A DNA stretch of 64,000 nt, taken from positions 535,810 through 599,809 of the forward strand of contig NZ_FOET01000002.1 in NCBI RefSeq assembly GCF_900110735.1. The letters run 5' to 3'. Below the pieces are notes generated by a model that saw only the letters and a list, made by a program, of their open reading frames with translations, was not told the DNA's origin and did no database searches. Source of the DNA: Streptomyces radiopugnans. Lineage in GTDB: Bacteria; Actinomycetota; Actinomycetes; Streptomycetales; Streptomycetaceae. Of this stretch, positions 25,372 to 33,923 are shown piece by piece. The stretch's first letter is position 1. Every line of letters begins with the position of its first letter. The position numbers and the translations under genes were made by a program.

Positions 25372-26646
25372 TCACCGCGGGGTGAACAGCTCCCGCCGTG
25401 CCGCGTCCAGGGCCGTCACCAGGCCGCCGCCGAGCACCGGGCTTCCCTCGACCGTGCCGCACAGCACCTCGGTGGCCAGCGGCGACATCCCGGCCAGACG
25501 GCCGGCCACCCGTTCCGCCAGCGGCTGCCCCCCGGCCCGTCCCACCTCGCCGCCGAGCACCACGCAGCCGGGGTCGAGCACCGAGGCGACGGCCGCGGCG
25601 CCCACGGCGACCCGTTCGGCCAGCGCCTCCAGGAACGCCTCGGCACCGGCTCCCGCCTCGCCCGCCACCGCCGCGCGCACCACCGCCTCCGCCGCGTGGA
25701 CACCGTGCGCGGAGGCGTGCCGCGGCGGTCGCAGGCCGTGTCCGCGCGCCAGCGCGCACACCGCCTCGGCGCCGGCCAGGGAGTGGAAACCGCCGTCGCA
25801 GACCGTCGCCGACGGCAGCCCTGCGGTACCGGGCACCGGCAGGAAACCGACCTCGCCGGTGCCGCCGGAGGCGCCGCGGCGCAGTGCGCCGTCCAGGACC
25901 ACGGCGGCCCCCACGCCGTGCCCCAGCCAGAGCAGGACGAAGGTGTCGCGGCCGCGTGCCGCGCCGAGGCGGTGCTCGGCGATGCCCGCGAGGTTCACCT
26001 CGTTCTCCAGGACCACCGGGGCGCCCAGCCGTTCGCGGATCGCGGCCGGGACGCGGGCGTGCCAGGCCGGCAGCGTGCTGCCGCGGCCGAGGGCTCCGGT
26101 GGCCGGGTCGATCATGCCGGGGGCGCCGACGGCGACGGTGTGCAGCGTGGTGACGCCGCTCTCGCGCAACGCGTCCCGCAGGGCCGTCACCGTCCGCTCC
26201 ACGGGGTCGCCCCCGCCGCCTCCGGCGTCCGCGCCGTCTCCGACGGGGAGTTCAGCTCCGCCGGCCGCACCGCCAGCGAGGTCCGCCAGGGCGAAGGAGA
26301 CGCCGTCGGCACGGAGGTCGACGGCCGCGACGTGGGCACGGTCGGCGACCAGGCCGTACAGCCGGGCGTTGGGCCCGCGGCGGGCCTCCCCCGCCTGGCC
26401 GACGATCCGGACCAGCCCGTCGTCGGCCAGGCGCCGCAGCAGGTCGGCGACGCTGGGACGGGAGAGCCCGGTCAGCTCCTTGAGCCGGCCGGCCGTCAGG
26501 GGGCCGTGCTCCACCAGCAGTTCCAGCGCGATCCGGTCGTTGATGGCGCGGGCGGTGCGGGGCGACGCGGTACGCGCCGGGCGGGCCGCGGGGTGGGGCG
26601 GAGGTGCGGGGGCGGCGGGAGGCGCGGGCCGCGGGGGCGTGGTCAT
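25372..26646 (-). CDS. ROK-family transcriptional regulator
   Basis: Regulator of 424 residues. A Pro/Ala-rich N-terminal tail precedes a winged helix (LELLVEHGPLTAGRLKELTG, then LSRPSVADLLRRLADDGL, about 50-95). The rest is a ROK sugar-kinase-like domain with VGAPGMIDPATGALG and GHGVGAAVVLDG. The usual ROK zinc motif with CxCGxxGC is absent: the corresponding place reads GEVGFLPVPGTAG with no cysteine cluster. It therefore may not bind zinc. The ATG at 26646 follows GAGGA; an earlier ATG at 26676 would overlap the operator. It is divergent from the MFS gene across the palindrome at 26677-26693 and probably represses both. Confidence 0.88.
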   Translation of the reverse strand: MTTPPRPAPPAAPAPPPHPAARPARTASPRTARAINDRIALELLVEHGPLTAGRLKELTGLSRPSVADLLRRLADDGLVRIVGQAGEARRGPNARLYGLVADRAHVAAVDLRADGVSFALADLAGGAAGGAELPVGDGADAGGGGGDPVERTVTALRDALRESGVTTLHTVAVGAPGMIDPATGALGRGSTLPAWHARVPAAIRERLGAPVVLENEVNLAGIAEHRLGAARGRDTFVLLWLGHGVGAAVVLDGALRRGASGGTGEVGFLPVPGTAGLPSATVCDGGFHSLAGAEAVCALARGHGLRPPRHASAHGVHAAEAVVRAAVAGEAGAGAEAFLEALAERVAVGAAAVASVLDPGCVVLGGEVGRAGGQPLAERVAGRLAGMSPLATEVLCGTVEGSPVLGGGLVTALDAARRELFTPR

Positions 26647-26676
26647 GCGGGAATCCTCGCAGATTTCCTTTTTCAT

Positions 26677-26693
26677 TCAGGAAGCCTTCCTGA
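26677..26693. promoter_or_regulatory. Palindromic operator between ROK regulator and MFS transporter
   Basis: TCAGGAAG-C-CTTCCTGA is a perfect 17-bp dyad in the 59-bp divergent space. TAGTTT at 26694-26699, 7 bases before the MFS ATG, would be the -10 element of a leaderless transcript, placing the palindrome between -10 and -35. The arrangement suits direct repression by the ROK protein. The same dyad precedes the regulator, suggesting autoregulation. Confidence 0.7.
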
Positions 26694-26705
26694 TAGTTTA
26701 CGCGC

Positions 26706-27905
26706 ATGCCCTCCTCCCCCATCCGCCGGGCCCGGCGCTCGGTCGCCCTGGTCTTCGCCCTGCACGGTGCGGTCTCCGGCGGCTTCACCACCCGCATCCC
26801 CTGGATCCGGGACCAACTCGACCTGAGCAACGGCCAGTTGGGGCTCGCCCTGGCCTTCCCCGCGATCGGCGCCTCGCTCGCCATGCCGTTGGCCGGACGC
26901 CTGGTGCACCGCTACGGCGGGCGGGCCGCCGTACGCGCCCTGCTCGCCCTGTGGTGCGCCTCCCTCGCCCTGCCCGCCCTCTCCCCCCACCTGGCGCCGC
27001 TGTGCGCCGCGCTCCTCGTCCTGGGCGCCGCCGCCGGGATGGCGGACGTGGCCATGAACGCGCAGGGCGTGGAGGTGGAGCGGCGCTACGGGCGTTCGAT
27101 CATGTCCGGGCTGCACGGCATGTGGAGCGTGGGCGCGCTGCTGGGCTCGGCGGCCGGCGTGGGGGCCGTCCACCTCGGCCTGGACGCCCGGATCCACCTG
27201 GCGCTGGCCGCCGCCGTCCTGGCCGCGGCCGTTCCGGCGGCCTGCCGCGGACTGCTGGACGTACGGCCCGCGCCGGGGCAGGAGGCGCCGCCGCGCTTCG
27301 CGCTGCCGCCGCGCTCGGCCCTGCTGATCGGCGCGGTGGGGATGTGCGCGGTGCTCGCCGAGGGCGCGTCGATGGACTGGTCCGGTGTCTACCTCAGGGA
27401 CGTCACCGGGGCGTCGGCGACGGTCGCGGCCGCGAGCTACACCGCGTTCGCCTGCACCATGGCCGCCGCCCGCCTGGCCGGTGACGCCGCCGTACGCCGT
27501 CTCGGCCCGGTGCGCACGGTGCGGATCAGCGGCGTTCTGGCCACCGCGGGCGGCGCGCTGGTGGTGGTCGCCCCCGGTCCGGTGGCGGGCGTCGCCGGGT
27601 TCGCGCTGCTGGGCGTCGGGATCGCCGTGGTGGTGCCGCTGGCCTTCGCCGCGGCCGGGCACAGCGGTCCGGCCCCCGGGCAGGCCATCGCCGGCGTCGC
27701 CACCATCACCTACACCACCGGACTGGCCGCGCCGACCGTCATCGGCCTCCTCGCCGAACTGGTCTCGCTGCGGGCCTCGTTCGCCCTGGTCACCGCTGCC
27801 ACCGCCGTCCTCGTCCTGGCCGCCGGGGTGCTGGGCGCCCCCGGCCGGAGCGGCGTCGTCGCCCGCGGCGCCGGGGACACCCGGGCGGAGCTGCAGGGGA
27901 ACTGA
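26706..27905 (+). CDS. MFS transporter
   Basis: Major facilitator protein of 399 residues with twelve predicted spans in two halves. RRARRSVALVFALHGAVSG starts the first span, and the loop motif AGRLVHRYGGRAAVR between spans 2 and 3 is the family signature; ARLAGDAAVRRLG repeats it in the second half. The pattern ADVAMNAQGVEVERRYGRS with MSGLHGMWSVGALLG is seen in MFS proteins paired with ROK regulators in actinobacteria, often thought to move sugars, but the substrate is unknown. No ribosome binding site precedes the ATG, so the transcript is probably leaderless. Confidence 0.88.
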   Translation: MPSSPIRRARRSVALVFALHGAVSGGFTTRIPWIRDQLDLSNGQLGLALAFPAIGASLAMPLAGRLVHRYGGRAAVRALLALWCASLALPALSPHLAPLCAALLVLGAAAGMADVAMNAQGVEVERRYGRSIMSGLHGMWSVGALLGSAAGVGAVHLGLDARIHLALAAAVLAAAVPAACRGLLDVRPAPGQEAPPRFALPPRSALLIGAVGMCAVLAEGASMDWSGVYLRDVTGASATVAAASYTAFACTMAAARLAGDAAVRRLGPVRTVRISGVLATAGGALVVVAPGPVAGVAGFALLGVGIAVVVPLAFAAAGHSGPAPGQAIAGVATITYTTGLAAPTVIGLLAELVSLRASFALVTAATAVLVLAAGVLGAPGRSGVVARGAGDTRAELQGN

Positions 27906-28186
27906 CCCGAGCGGCACGGGCGGACGCGGGCGGGTGGCGAACCGCGGACGGGCGGCGGGCAGGCGGGCAGGCGGCCCGGCACCGCCGGCCGGTGATCGTC
28001 CGCGTCCGCCCGGGCTCCTGACCAGCGGGTGTGACCTGCCTTTCCCTCCTGCTCCGCCGACTGACATCCCCGCAGGCGCCCCGTAGCATGTGGGCCGACC
28101 GATTCCGGTCACACACCCGATCGCATCCCGGCGCGCGTCGAAGCGCGCCGCAGAGCACCACCGCGCGAGCACGAAACGGAGCACCC

Positions 28187-29629
28187 ATGGGCCTCGGTCT
28201 GCGCTGGACCCTGCACGGCGACGGCCGCACGCCGGCGCCCGGAGCCGTCGTACGGCCCGACGAGCGGCTGTCGTGGCCGCGGACGGCCGGACTGGGGGCC
28301 CAGCACGTGGTGGCGATGTTCGGCGCCACCTTCGTGGCGCCCGTCCTCATGGGTCTGGACCCCAACCTGGCCATCATGATGTCGGGTGTCGCCACCATGG
28401 TGTTCCTGCTCATGACGCGCGGCCGGGTGCCGAGTTACCTGGGTTCCAGCCTCTCCTTCGTCGGCGTCGCCGCGGCGATCCGGGCGTCGGGCGGCGACAG
28501 CGGGACGATCACCGGGGCGCTGCTGGTGGTCGGCGTGGTGCTGCTGCTGGCCGGCCTGGTGGTGCAGAGGTTCGGCGCGCGGGTCATCCACGCCGTGATG
28601 CCGCCCGTGGTCACCGGCGCGGTCGTGATGCTGATCGGCTTCAACCTGGCGCCGGTGACGGCCTCGACGTACTGGCCTCAGGACCAGTGGACGGCGCTGC
28701 TGACCATGCTCTTCACCGGGCTCGCGGTGGTGGCGCTGCGCGGTTTCTGGTCCCGTGTGGCGATCTTCCTCGGACTGGTCTTCGGCTACGCCGTCTCCTG
28801 GGCCCTGGACCGCGTCTTCGGGAAGATCCACTCCCCGGCGGGCGGCGGGGAGGCCGTCGACCGCTGGCGGCTGGACCTCTCGGCCGTCTCCGAGGCCGAC
28901 TGGATCGGGCTGCCCTCCCTGCACGCCCCCGAGTTCCAGTGGTCGGCGATCCTGGTGGCGCTGCCCGTGGTGATCGCGCTGATCGCGGAGAACGCGGGCC
29001 ATGTGAAGGCCGTGGGCGAGATGACCGGCGATCCGCTCGACGACAAGCTGGGCACCGCGATCGGCGCCGACGGCGTGGCCACGGTGCTGTCCACGGCGGT
29101 CGGCGGCCCGGCCACCACCACGTACTCCGAGAACATCGGCGTGATGGCCGCGACCCGCGTCTACTCCACCGCCGCCTACTGGGCCGCCGCCTGCTTCGCC
29201 GTGCTGTTCGGGCTGTGCCCGAAGTTCGGCGCGGTGATCGCCGCGATCCCCGGCGGCGTGCTCGGCGGGATCACCGTGATCCTCTACGGCATGATCGGCC
29301 TGCTCGGGGCGCAGATCTGGCTCGCGGGCCGGGTGGACCTGCGCAACCCGCTGAACCTGGTGCCGGTGTCGGCGGGCGTCATCATCGGCGTCGGCGGCGT
29401 CAGCCTGCGGATCACCGACGGCTTCGAGCTGAACGGCATCGCGCTGGGCACCATCGTCGTCCTCACCGGCTACCACGTGCTGCGGGCGCTGGCCCCGGCG
29501 CACATGCGAGAGCAGGAACCGCTGCTGGACGAGGGCACCTCCTCCTACGACGCCGCGGCCGCGGACGGCGCCACGGACGGCGCCGGCGGTGCGGAGGACG
29601 CGGGCGGCACCGGGCCCGGCAAGCGGTAG
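28187..29629 (+). CDS. Uracil/xanthine permease (NCS2/UraA family)
   Basis: Nucleobase:cation symporter-2 protein of 480 residues with about fourteen spans. Diagnostic segments are the QHVVAMFGATFVAPVLMGLD start of span 1, the PSYLGSSLSF element, ENAGHVKAVGEMTG with the substrate-contacting Glu near residue 266, and GGPATTTYSENIGVMAATRV. This set favours uracil over xanthine specificity. ATG at 28187 follows GGAG. The last 35 residues are an Ala/Gly/Asp-rich cytoplasmic tail. It is not obviously in an operon; the 281 bases upstream (27906-28186) show no gene. Confidence 0.9.
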   Translation: MGLGLRWTLHGDGRTPAPGAVVRPDERLSWPRTAGLGAQHVVAMFGATFVAPVLMGLDPNLAIMMSGVATMVFLLMTRGRVPSYLGSSLSFVGVAAAIRASGGDSGTITGALLVVGVVLLLAGLVVQRFGARVIHAVMPPVVTGAVVMLIGFNLAPVTASTYWPQDQWTALLTMLFTGLAVVALRGFWSRVAIFLGLVFGYAVSWALDRVFGKIHSPAGGGEAVDRWRLDLSAVSEADWIGLPSLHAPEFQWSAILVALPVVIALIAENAGHVKAVGEMTGDPLDDKLGTAIGADGVATVLSTAVGGPATTTYSENIGVMAATRVYSTAAYWAAACFAVLFGLCPKFGAVIAAIPGGVLGGITVILYGMIGLLGAQIWLAGRVDLRNPLNLVPVSAGVIIGVGGVSLRITDGFELNGIALGTIVVLTGYHVLRALAPAHMREQEPLLDEGTSSYDAAAADGATDGAGGAEDAGGTGPGKR

Positions 29630-29785
29630 GCGGCGGGGCGGCCGCCCGGCCGCCCGGCCGCCCGCCGCGCCCGCGCCCGCGGCGCCCCGCGGACAGGGGT
29701 TCGCCCCTCGTTCGGAGGTCGCCCGATCCGGGCGGACTTCCCGCGGACCCTCCTGCGCCCCGCCCCCGTCTGTCACGCTGAGCGC

Positions 29786-30529
29786 ATGACGATGACGCAG
29801 TCCGGGCCCGTCACCGGGCCCGCCGCGGACGGGACGGACGAGGCGGGCGGGGTGGACGGGGTGATCGCGCGGATGCGCGCGCTCCAGGAGGAACTGCCGC
29901 CGCACGACGGGGTGGCGGCCTTCAACCGGGTCTATCTGGCCGTGATGCTGTCGGTGCGCCGGAGCCTCCTCGACGGCCTCCTGCCCCGCCCCCGCTCCGC
30001 GGCGGCCCTGGCGGCGGTCTTCGCCGGCCGCTATCCGGCCGCCGTCGACCTGGCCGCCGCCGGGGAGCCCGTTCCCGCCTGCTGGCGCCCGCTGTTCCGG
30101 GCGCGCCACCACACGGGCGTGCACCCCGTGCAGTTCGCGCTGGCGGGGGTCAACGCGCACATCGGGTACGACCTGGCACTGGCCGTGGTGGACACCGCCC
30201 GGACGCACGGGTGCGAACCCTCCGCGCTCCAGGGCGCGTTCGACCGGATCGGAGACGTCCTGGTGGAGCTGGAGGAGCGGATCCGCGAGGACCTGGTGCC
30301 CGGCCCCGATCCGCTGGACGTCGCCGACCCGCTCACCCACCTGATCGCCGGCTGGAACATGGAGCGGGCCCGGGACGCGGCCTGGTCGGCGGCGCGGCTG
30401 CTGTGGAGCATGCGGCGACTGCCGGAGCTGGCCGAGGAGTTCACCCACCGGCTGGACACCGGGGTGGGCCTGGTGGGCCGCTTCCTGCTCACCCCGCTGG
30501 AGCACCGCCCGGTCGCACGGACGCTGTGA
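29786..30529 (+). CDS. DUF5995-like conserved hypothetical protein
   Basis: Protein of 247 residues without signal peptide or membrane span. The pattern DGVAAFNRVYLAVM, then FRARHHTGVHPVQFALAGVN and AHIGYDLALAV matches the actinobacterial family I know as DUF5995. The conserved His residues in RARHHTGVHPVQF and NAHIGYDLA could bind a metal or act in catalysis, which is inference. The second half is helical with LTHLIAGWNMERARDAAW. It stands alone, 31 bp from the convergent permease stop. Function is unknown. Confidence 0.75.
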   Translation: MTMTQSGPVTGPAADGTDEAGGVDGVIARMRALQEELPPHDGVAAFNRVYLAVMLSVRRSLLDGLLPRPRSAAALAAVFAGRYPAAVDLAAAGEPVPACWRPLFRARHHTGVHPVQFALAGVNAHIGYDLALAVVDTARTHGCEPSALQGAFDRIGDVLVELEERIREDLVPGPDPLDVADPLTHLIAGWNMERARDAAWSAARLLWSMRRLPELAEEFTHRLDTGVGLVGRFLLTPLEHRPVARTL

Positions 30530-30560
30530 GCGTCCCGGGCCCGAACCCGCCCGGTCCCTC

Positions 30561-31529
30561 TCATCCCTTCAGCCCCGAGCGGGACACCCCCTCGATCACC
30601 CAGCGCTGCGCCACCACGTACAGCAGCAGCACGGGGACGCTGGCGATGACGGCCCCGGCCATCAGCAGGTCGTAGCGGATGTTGTTGGCGCCCTGGAAGT
30701 TGGCCAGCCCGGCGGGCAGGGTCAGCGACTCGGGGCTGAGCAGCACGTACAGCGGCCACAGGAAGTCGTTCCAGTTGGTCAGGAACGACAGCAGGGCGAG
30801 TGTGACCAGGGCCGGACGGGCGAGCGGGAGCACCACCCGGACGAAGATCTGCCACCGGTTGCAGCCGTCGATCTCCGCCGCCTCCTCCAGTTCCCCGGGA
30901 AGGGTGAGGAAGAACTGCCGCAGGAAGAAGACGCCGAACGCGCCGGCCGCCGCCGGGACGACGATCGCGGGGAGGGTGTCCACCCAGGCCAGCTCGTTGA
31001 CGATCAGGAAGTTGGGGACCAGCAGGATCACCGGGGGCACGAAGAGGGTGGCCACGACCCCCGCGAAGATCACGCCCCGGCCGCGGAAGTCCATGCGGGC
31101 CAGCGCGTACGCGGCCGGGGTGGCGGTGGCCAGCACCAGCGCGGCGTGGGCGGTCGCGGCCAGCAGGCTGTTGAGGAACCACTGCATGACCGGGCTGTCG
31201 GTGGAGCCCAGTACGTGGCGGTACGCGTCGAGGGTGAACGGATCGGGTGTCCAGCGCGGTTCGGTGGCCCCGGCCTCGCCGCGGGTCTTGAGCGAGGTGG
31301 TCAGCATGTACAGCAGCGGGCTGAGGTACAGCGCGGCGACGACGCCCAGGACCAGGTGGAGCAGGGAGCGGCGCAGCCGCCGGGCGGCCGGCCCGCCGGC
31401 CGCGCCCGGCCGGCGGGCTCCGGTCCGTTCCCCCGCCCTCCGGGGCGGCTGCGGCGCCCGGGGAGCGGTTCGGTCCTCGTGCGTTCGGGGCCCGGACGCC
31501 GGGGTGGAGCCGGAGCGGACGGCGGTCAT
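30561..31529 (-). CDS. ABC sugar transporter permease, MalG type (cluster B)
   Basis: Inner-membrane subunit of 322 residues. A 50-residue Arg/Pro-rich cytoplasmic tail precedes six spans. The EAA loop reads EEAAEIDGCNRWQIFVRVVL near residue 220 and the C-terminus is VIEGVSRSGLKG, as in MalG-type proteins. The ATG overlaps the stop of the upstream permease gene by four bases. It is the last gene of the GH51-binding protein-permease operon and is convergent with the DUF5995 gene. Confidence 0.92.
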   Translation of the reverse strand: MTAVRSGSTPASGPRTHEDRTAPRAPQPPRRAGERTGARRPGAAGGPAARRLRRSLLHLVLGVVAALYLSPLLYMLTTSLKTRGEAGATEPRWTPDPFTLDAYRHVLGSTDSPVMQWFLNSLLAATAHAALVLATATPAAYALARMDFRGRGVIFAGVVATLFVPPVILLVPNFLIVNELAWVDTLPAIVVPAAAGAFGVFFLRQFFLTLPGELEEAAEIDGCNRWQIFVRVVLPLARPALVTLALLSFLTNWNDFLWPLYVLLSPESLTLPAGLANFQGANNIRYDLLMAGAVIASVPVLLLYVVAQRWVIEGVSRSGLKG

Positions 31530-32494
31530 CGGTCCTCCTGGCGTTCGCGGAAGATGCGGAAGAGCACCGCGCTGGCGGCCATCAGCGCCAGGGCGAGCAC
31601 GAAGCTCATCGCCGAGGCGGTGCCCATCTCGAACCGGCGCAGACCGGTCTCGGCGATCAGGAAGATCGCCGTCTTGGTCTCGTCCGCCGGGGCGCCGGTG
31701 GTGATCAGGTAGGACTGGCCGAACATGTTGGCCGAGGCCAGAAGCGTGGCGTTGACCACGAACAGCAGCACCGGGCGCAGTCCGGGCAGGGTGACGTGGA
31801 GGAACCGGTGCCAGGCGCCGGCGCCGTCGACGCGGGCCGCCTCGTACAGCTCGGCGGGGATGTCCTGGAGTCCGGCCAGGTAGATGACGGCGTTGAAGCC
31901 GAGCGTCCACCAGACCGTGACGCCCACCAGGCCCCACCAGGCGGCGGGGGTGTCGGTCGTCCACTGGATGTCGTCGGGCAGTCCGAGCACGCCCAGGTAG
32001 TGGTTGACCATGCCGATGTTGCCGTCGAGCAGGAAGCGCCACAGCAGGCCGACCACGGCGACGCCGAGCACGTACGGGGCGAAGTAGACCGCGCGGTACA
32101 GGTTGCGGCCGCGGAACCTGCCGTTCATCAGCATCGCCACGAACAGCGGCACGACCAGCAGGAACGGCAGGGACAGGGCGGTGAAGATCCCCGTCGCGCG
32201 CATCGCGGTCCAGAAGCGGGGCCCCTCCACGCTCCCGGAGTCGAACAGTTCGCGGTAGTTGCCCAGGCCGACGAAGGGCTTGGCCGGGACGTTGATGTCC
32301 CACGCGTGGAGGCTGATCCACAGGCCGTAGCCGATCGGGGCGAGGACGAAGACGGCGAACAGGGCCAGATAGGGGCCCATGAAGACGTACGGCGTCCACC
32401 AGCGGTAGGGGCGGGTGGCGACCCGGGCGGGGGCCGCGCCCCGCCCGGGCCGCGCTCCCGCGGTGGTCGGCCGTGCGGTCAGCCGCAGTGCCAC
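31526..32494 (-). CDS. ABC sugar transporter permease, MalF type (cluster B)
   Basis: Inner-membrane subunit of 322 residues with the start taken as GTG 32494, which follows GAGG and lies 10 bases after the binding-protein stop; an ATG at 32536 inside that gene is the alternative. Six spans begin at YRWWTPYVFMGPYLALF. The EAA loop reads YEAARVDGAGAWHRFLHVTL near residue 220. Together with the MalG-type partner it forms the channel, with energy from an ATPase encoded elsewhere. Confidence 0.9.
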   Translation of the reverse strand: MALRLTARPTTAGARPGRGAAPARVATRPYRWWTPYVFMGPYLALFAVFVLAPIGYGLWISLHAWDINVPAKPFVGLGNYRELFDSGSVEGPRFWTAMRATGIFTALSLPFLLVVPLFVAMLMNGRFRGRNLYRAVYFAPYVLGVAVVGLLWRFLLDGNIGMVNHYLGVLGLPDDIQWTTDTPAAWWGLVGVTVWWTLGFNAVIYLAGLQDIPAELYEAARVDGAGAWHRFLHVTLPGLRPVLLFVVNATLLASANMFGQSYLITTGAPADETKTAIFLIAETGLRRFEMGTASAMSFVLALALMAASAVLFRIFRERQEDR

Positions 32495-32504
32495 GTCGGA
32501 TGCC

Positions 32505-33860
32505 TCACTTCGCGTACTTCTGCTTGTTCTCCGCAAGGAGCTTGTCGGCCGTCCGCACGCCCTCGGCCAGGGCCTTGGCGGGCGGGAGCTGGCCCAGGAC
32601 GGCCTTCTGCACGGCCAGTTCGAGTGCCTTGGACTGGACGTCGCCGATGCCGGGGAGGGCGGGCAGGAAGTGGAAGACCTCCACGTCCTTCGCCAGCGCG
32701 ATCTGCGGCAGCCCGGCGACCTCGGGGTCCTTGCGGGCGGAGTTGCGGGCGGGGATCATCCCGGCCTTGGCCCACTCGGTGGAGCGCTTGCTCATGTGGT
32801 CGATGAAGAACTTGGCGGCCCTGACCTTGTTCCCGTCCTTCGCGGCCTGCGAGGTGAGCACGAAGTTGTGGGAGGCGCTCCAGGCGGCGGGGGTGTCGCC
32901 GATGGTGGGGATCTGGGCCATCTCCCAGCGCAGGTCCCTGGCGTTGGCCTTGAGGTCGTTGATCTGCCAGATGCCGTCCCAGGTGAAGCTGACCTTGTTG
33001 TTCTTGAAGGCGTTGTACTGGGCGTCCTGGGCGACCTGGGCGGGGCTGTGGCCCTTGGTGATCTGCTCGCGCATCCACGACAGGGCCTCGACCCCGGCGT
33101 CCGAGCCCCACAGGGCGGCGGTGCCCTCGGCGTCGTACAGTTCGCCGCCGAACTGCCACAGCAGGGACATGAACATCAGGTGGGCGGGCCACTTGTTGGG
33201 CATCCAGAAGGGGTTCTTGATCCCGGCGTCGCGCAGTTCGGCGAGCGCGTCCTCGTAGCCGGAGCGGTCGGTGGGCGGCGCGTCCAGCCCGGCGCGGGAC
33301 AGGTGCCTGGCGTTGGCGTAGTCGGCCAGGCAGTGCACGTCCAGGGGGATGCTGTAGCGCTTGCCCCCGTAGATCCCGGCCTGCCAGACCGCCGGGATGA
33401 AGTCGGACTCGGTCAGTTCCAGCGCGGAGACCACGTCGTCCAGCGGGACGAGGGTGCGGCGCGCGGCGAAGGTGGCGACCCAGTCGTTGTGGATGACGGC
33501 CACGTCGGGGCCCTTGCCCGCGGTGATGGCGGTGGGCATCGCCGGATAGAGGTCCTGCCACTGCCTGGTGGTGTTGCGCACCTCGATCCTCCCGGCGTAC
33601 TCCTTGTTGAACGCCTTGAGCATGGCGCGCATGTGGGGGCCGTCGCCGCCGGTGAAGCCGTTCCAGTACTGGAGGGTGACCTTGGGACCGTCGTACTCGC
33701 CGCCGTCGAACTCGGGCGCTTCGTCGGGGCCGCTGTCGTCGGCGCCCAGCTTGGTGCCCCCGCCGCAGGCGGTGAGCAGGCCGGTGCCGGCCAGGGCGCC
33801 CGCGGCACCGAGGAAGGACCTGCGCCGCATGTTCGTACCGTACGGGGATGCACTGCTCAT
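32505..33860 (-). CDS. ABC sugar transporter substrate-binding lipoprotein (cluster B)
   Basis: Extracellular solute-binding protein of 451 residues. The N-terminus RRRSFLGAAGALAGTGLLTAC combines a twin-arginine-like motif with a lipobox ending LTAC at Cys32, so it may be a Tat-exported lipoprotein. The fold markers KVTLQYWNGFTGGDGPHM and GPDVAVIHNDW are typical of family 1 binding proteins for oligosaccharides. AGGAG precedes the ATG. It lies 63 bp after the GH51 gene, which suggests an arabinose-containing oligosaccharide as ligand. Confidence 0.92.
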   Translation of the reverse strand: MSSASPYGTNMRRRSFLGAAGALAGTGLLTACGGGTKLGADDSGPDEAPEFDGGEYDGPKVTLQYWNGFTGGDGPHMRAMLKAFNKEYAGRIEVRNTTRQWQDLYPAMPTAITAGKGPDVAVIHNDWVATFAARRTLVPLDDVVSALELTESDFIPAVWQAGIYGGKRYSIPLDVHCLADYANARHLSRAGLDAPPTDRSGYEDALAELRDAGIKNPFWMPNKWPAHLMFMSLLWQFGGELYDAEGTAALWGSDAGVEALSWMREQITKGHSPAQVAQDAQYNAFKNNKVSFTWDGIWQINDLKANARDLRWEMAQIPTIGDTPAAWSASHNFVLTSQAAKDGNKVRAAKFFIDHMSKRSTEWAKAGMIPARNSARKDPEVAGLPQIALAKDVEVFHFLPALPGIGDVQSKALELAVQKAVLGQLPPAKALAEGVRTADKLLAENKQKYAK

Positions 33861-33923
33861 TGTCTGCTCCTGGGAGGCGGTCGACCGTTACCGGAGGGGG
33901 CGGGGGGTGGAGAGGCGGGAGGG

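Noticed and set aside
29636..29700. GGCCGCCCGGCC-type repeat after the uracil permease gene
   Set aside because: Simple low-complexity GC run; no clean stem-loop or protein.
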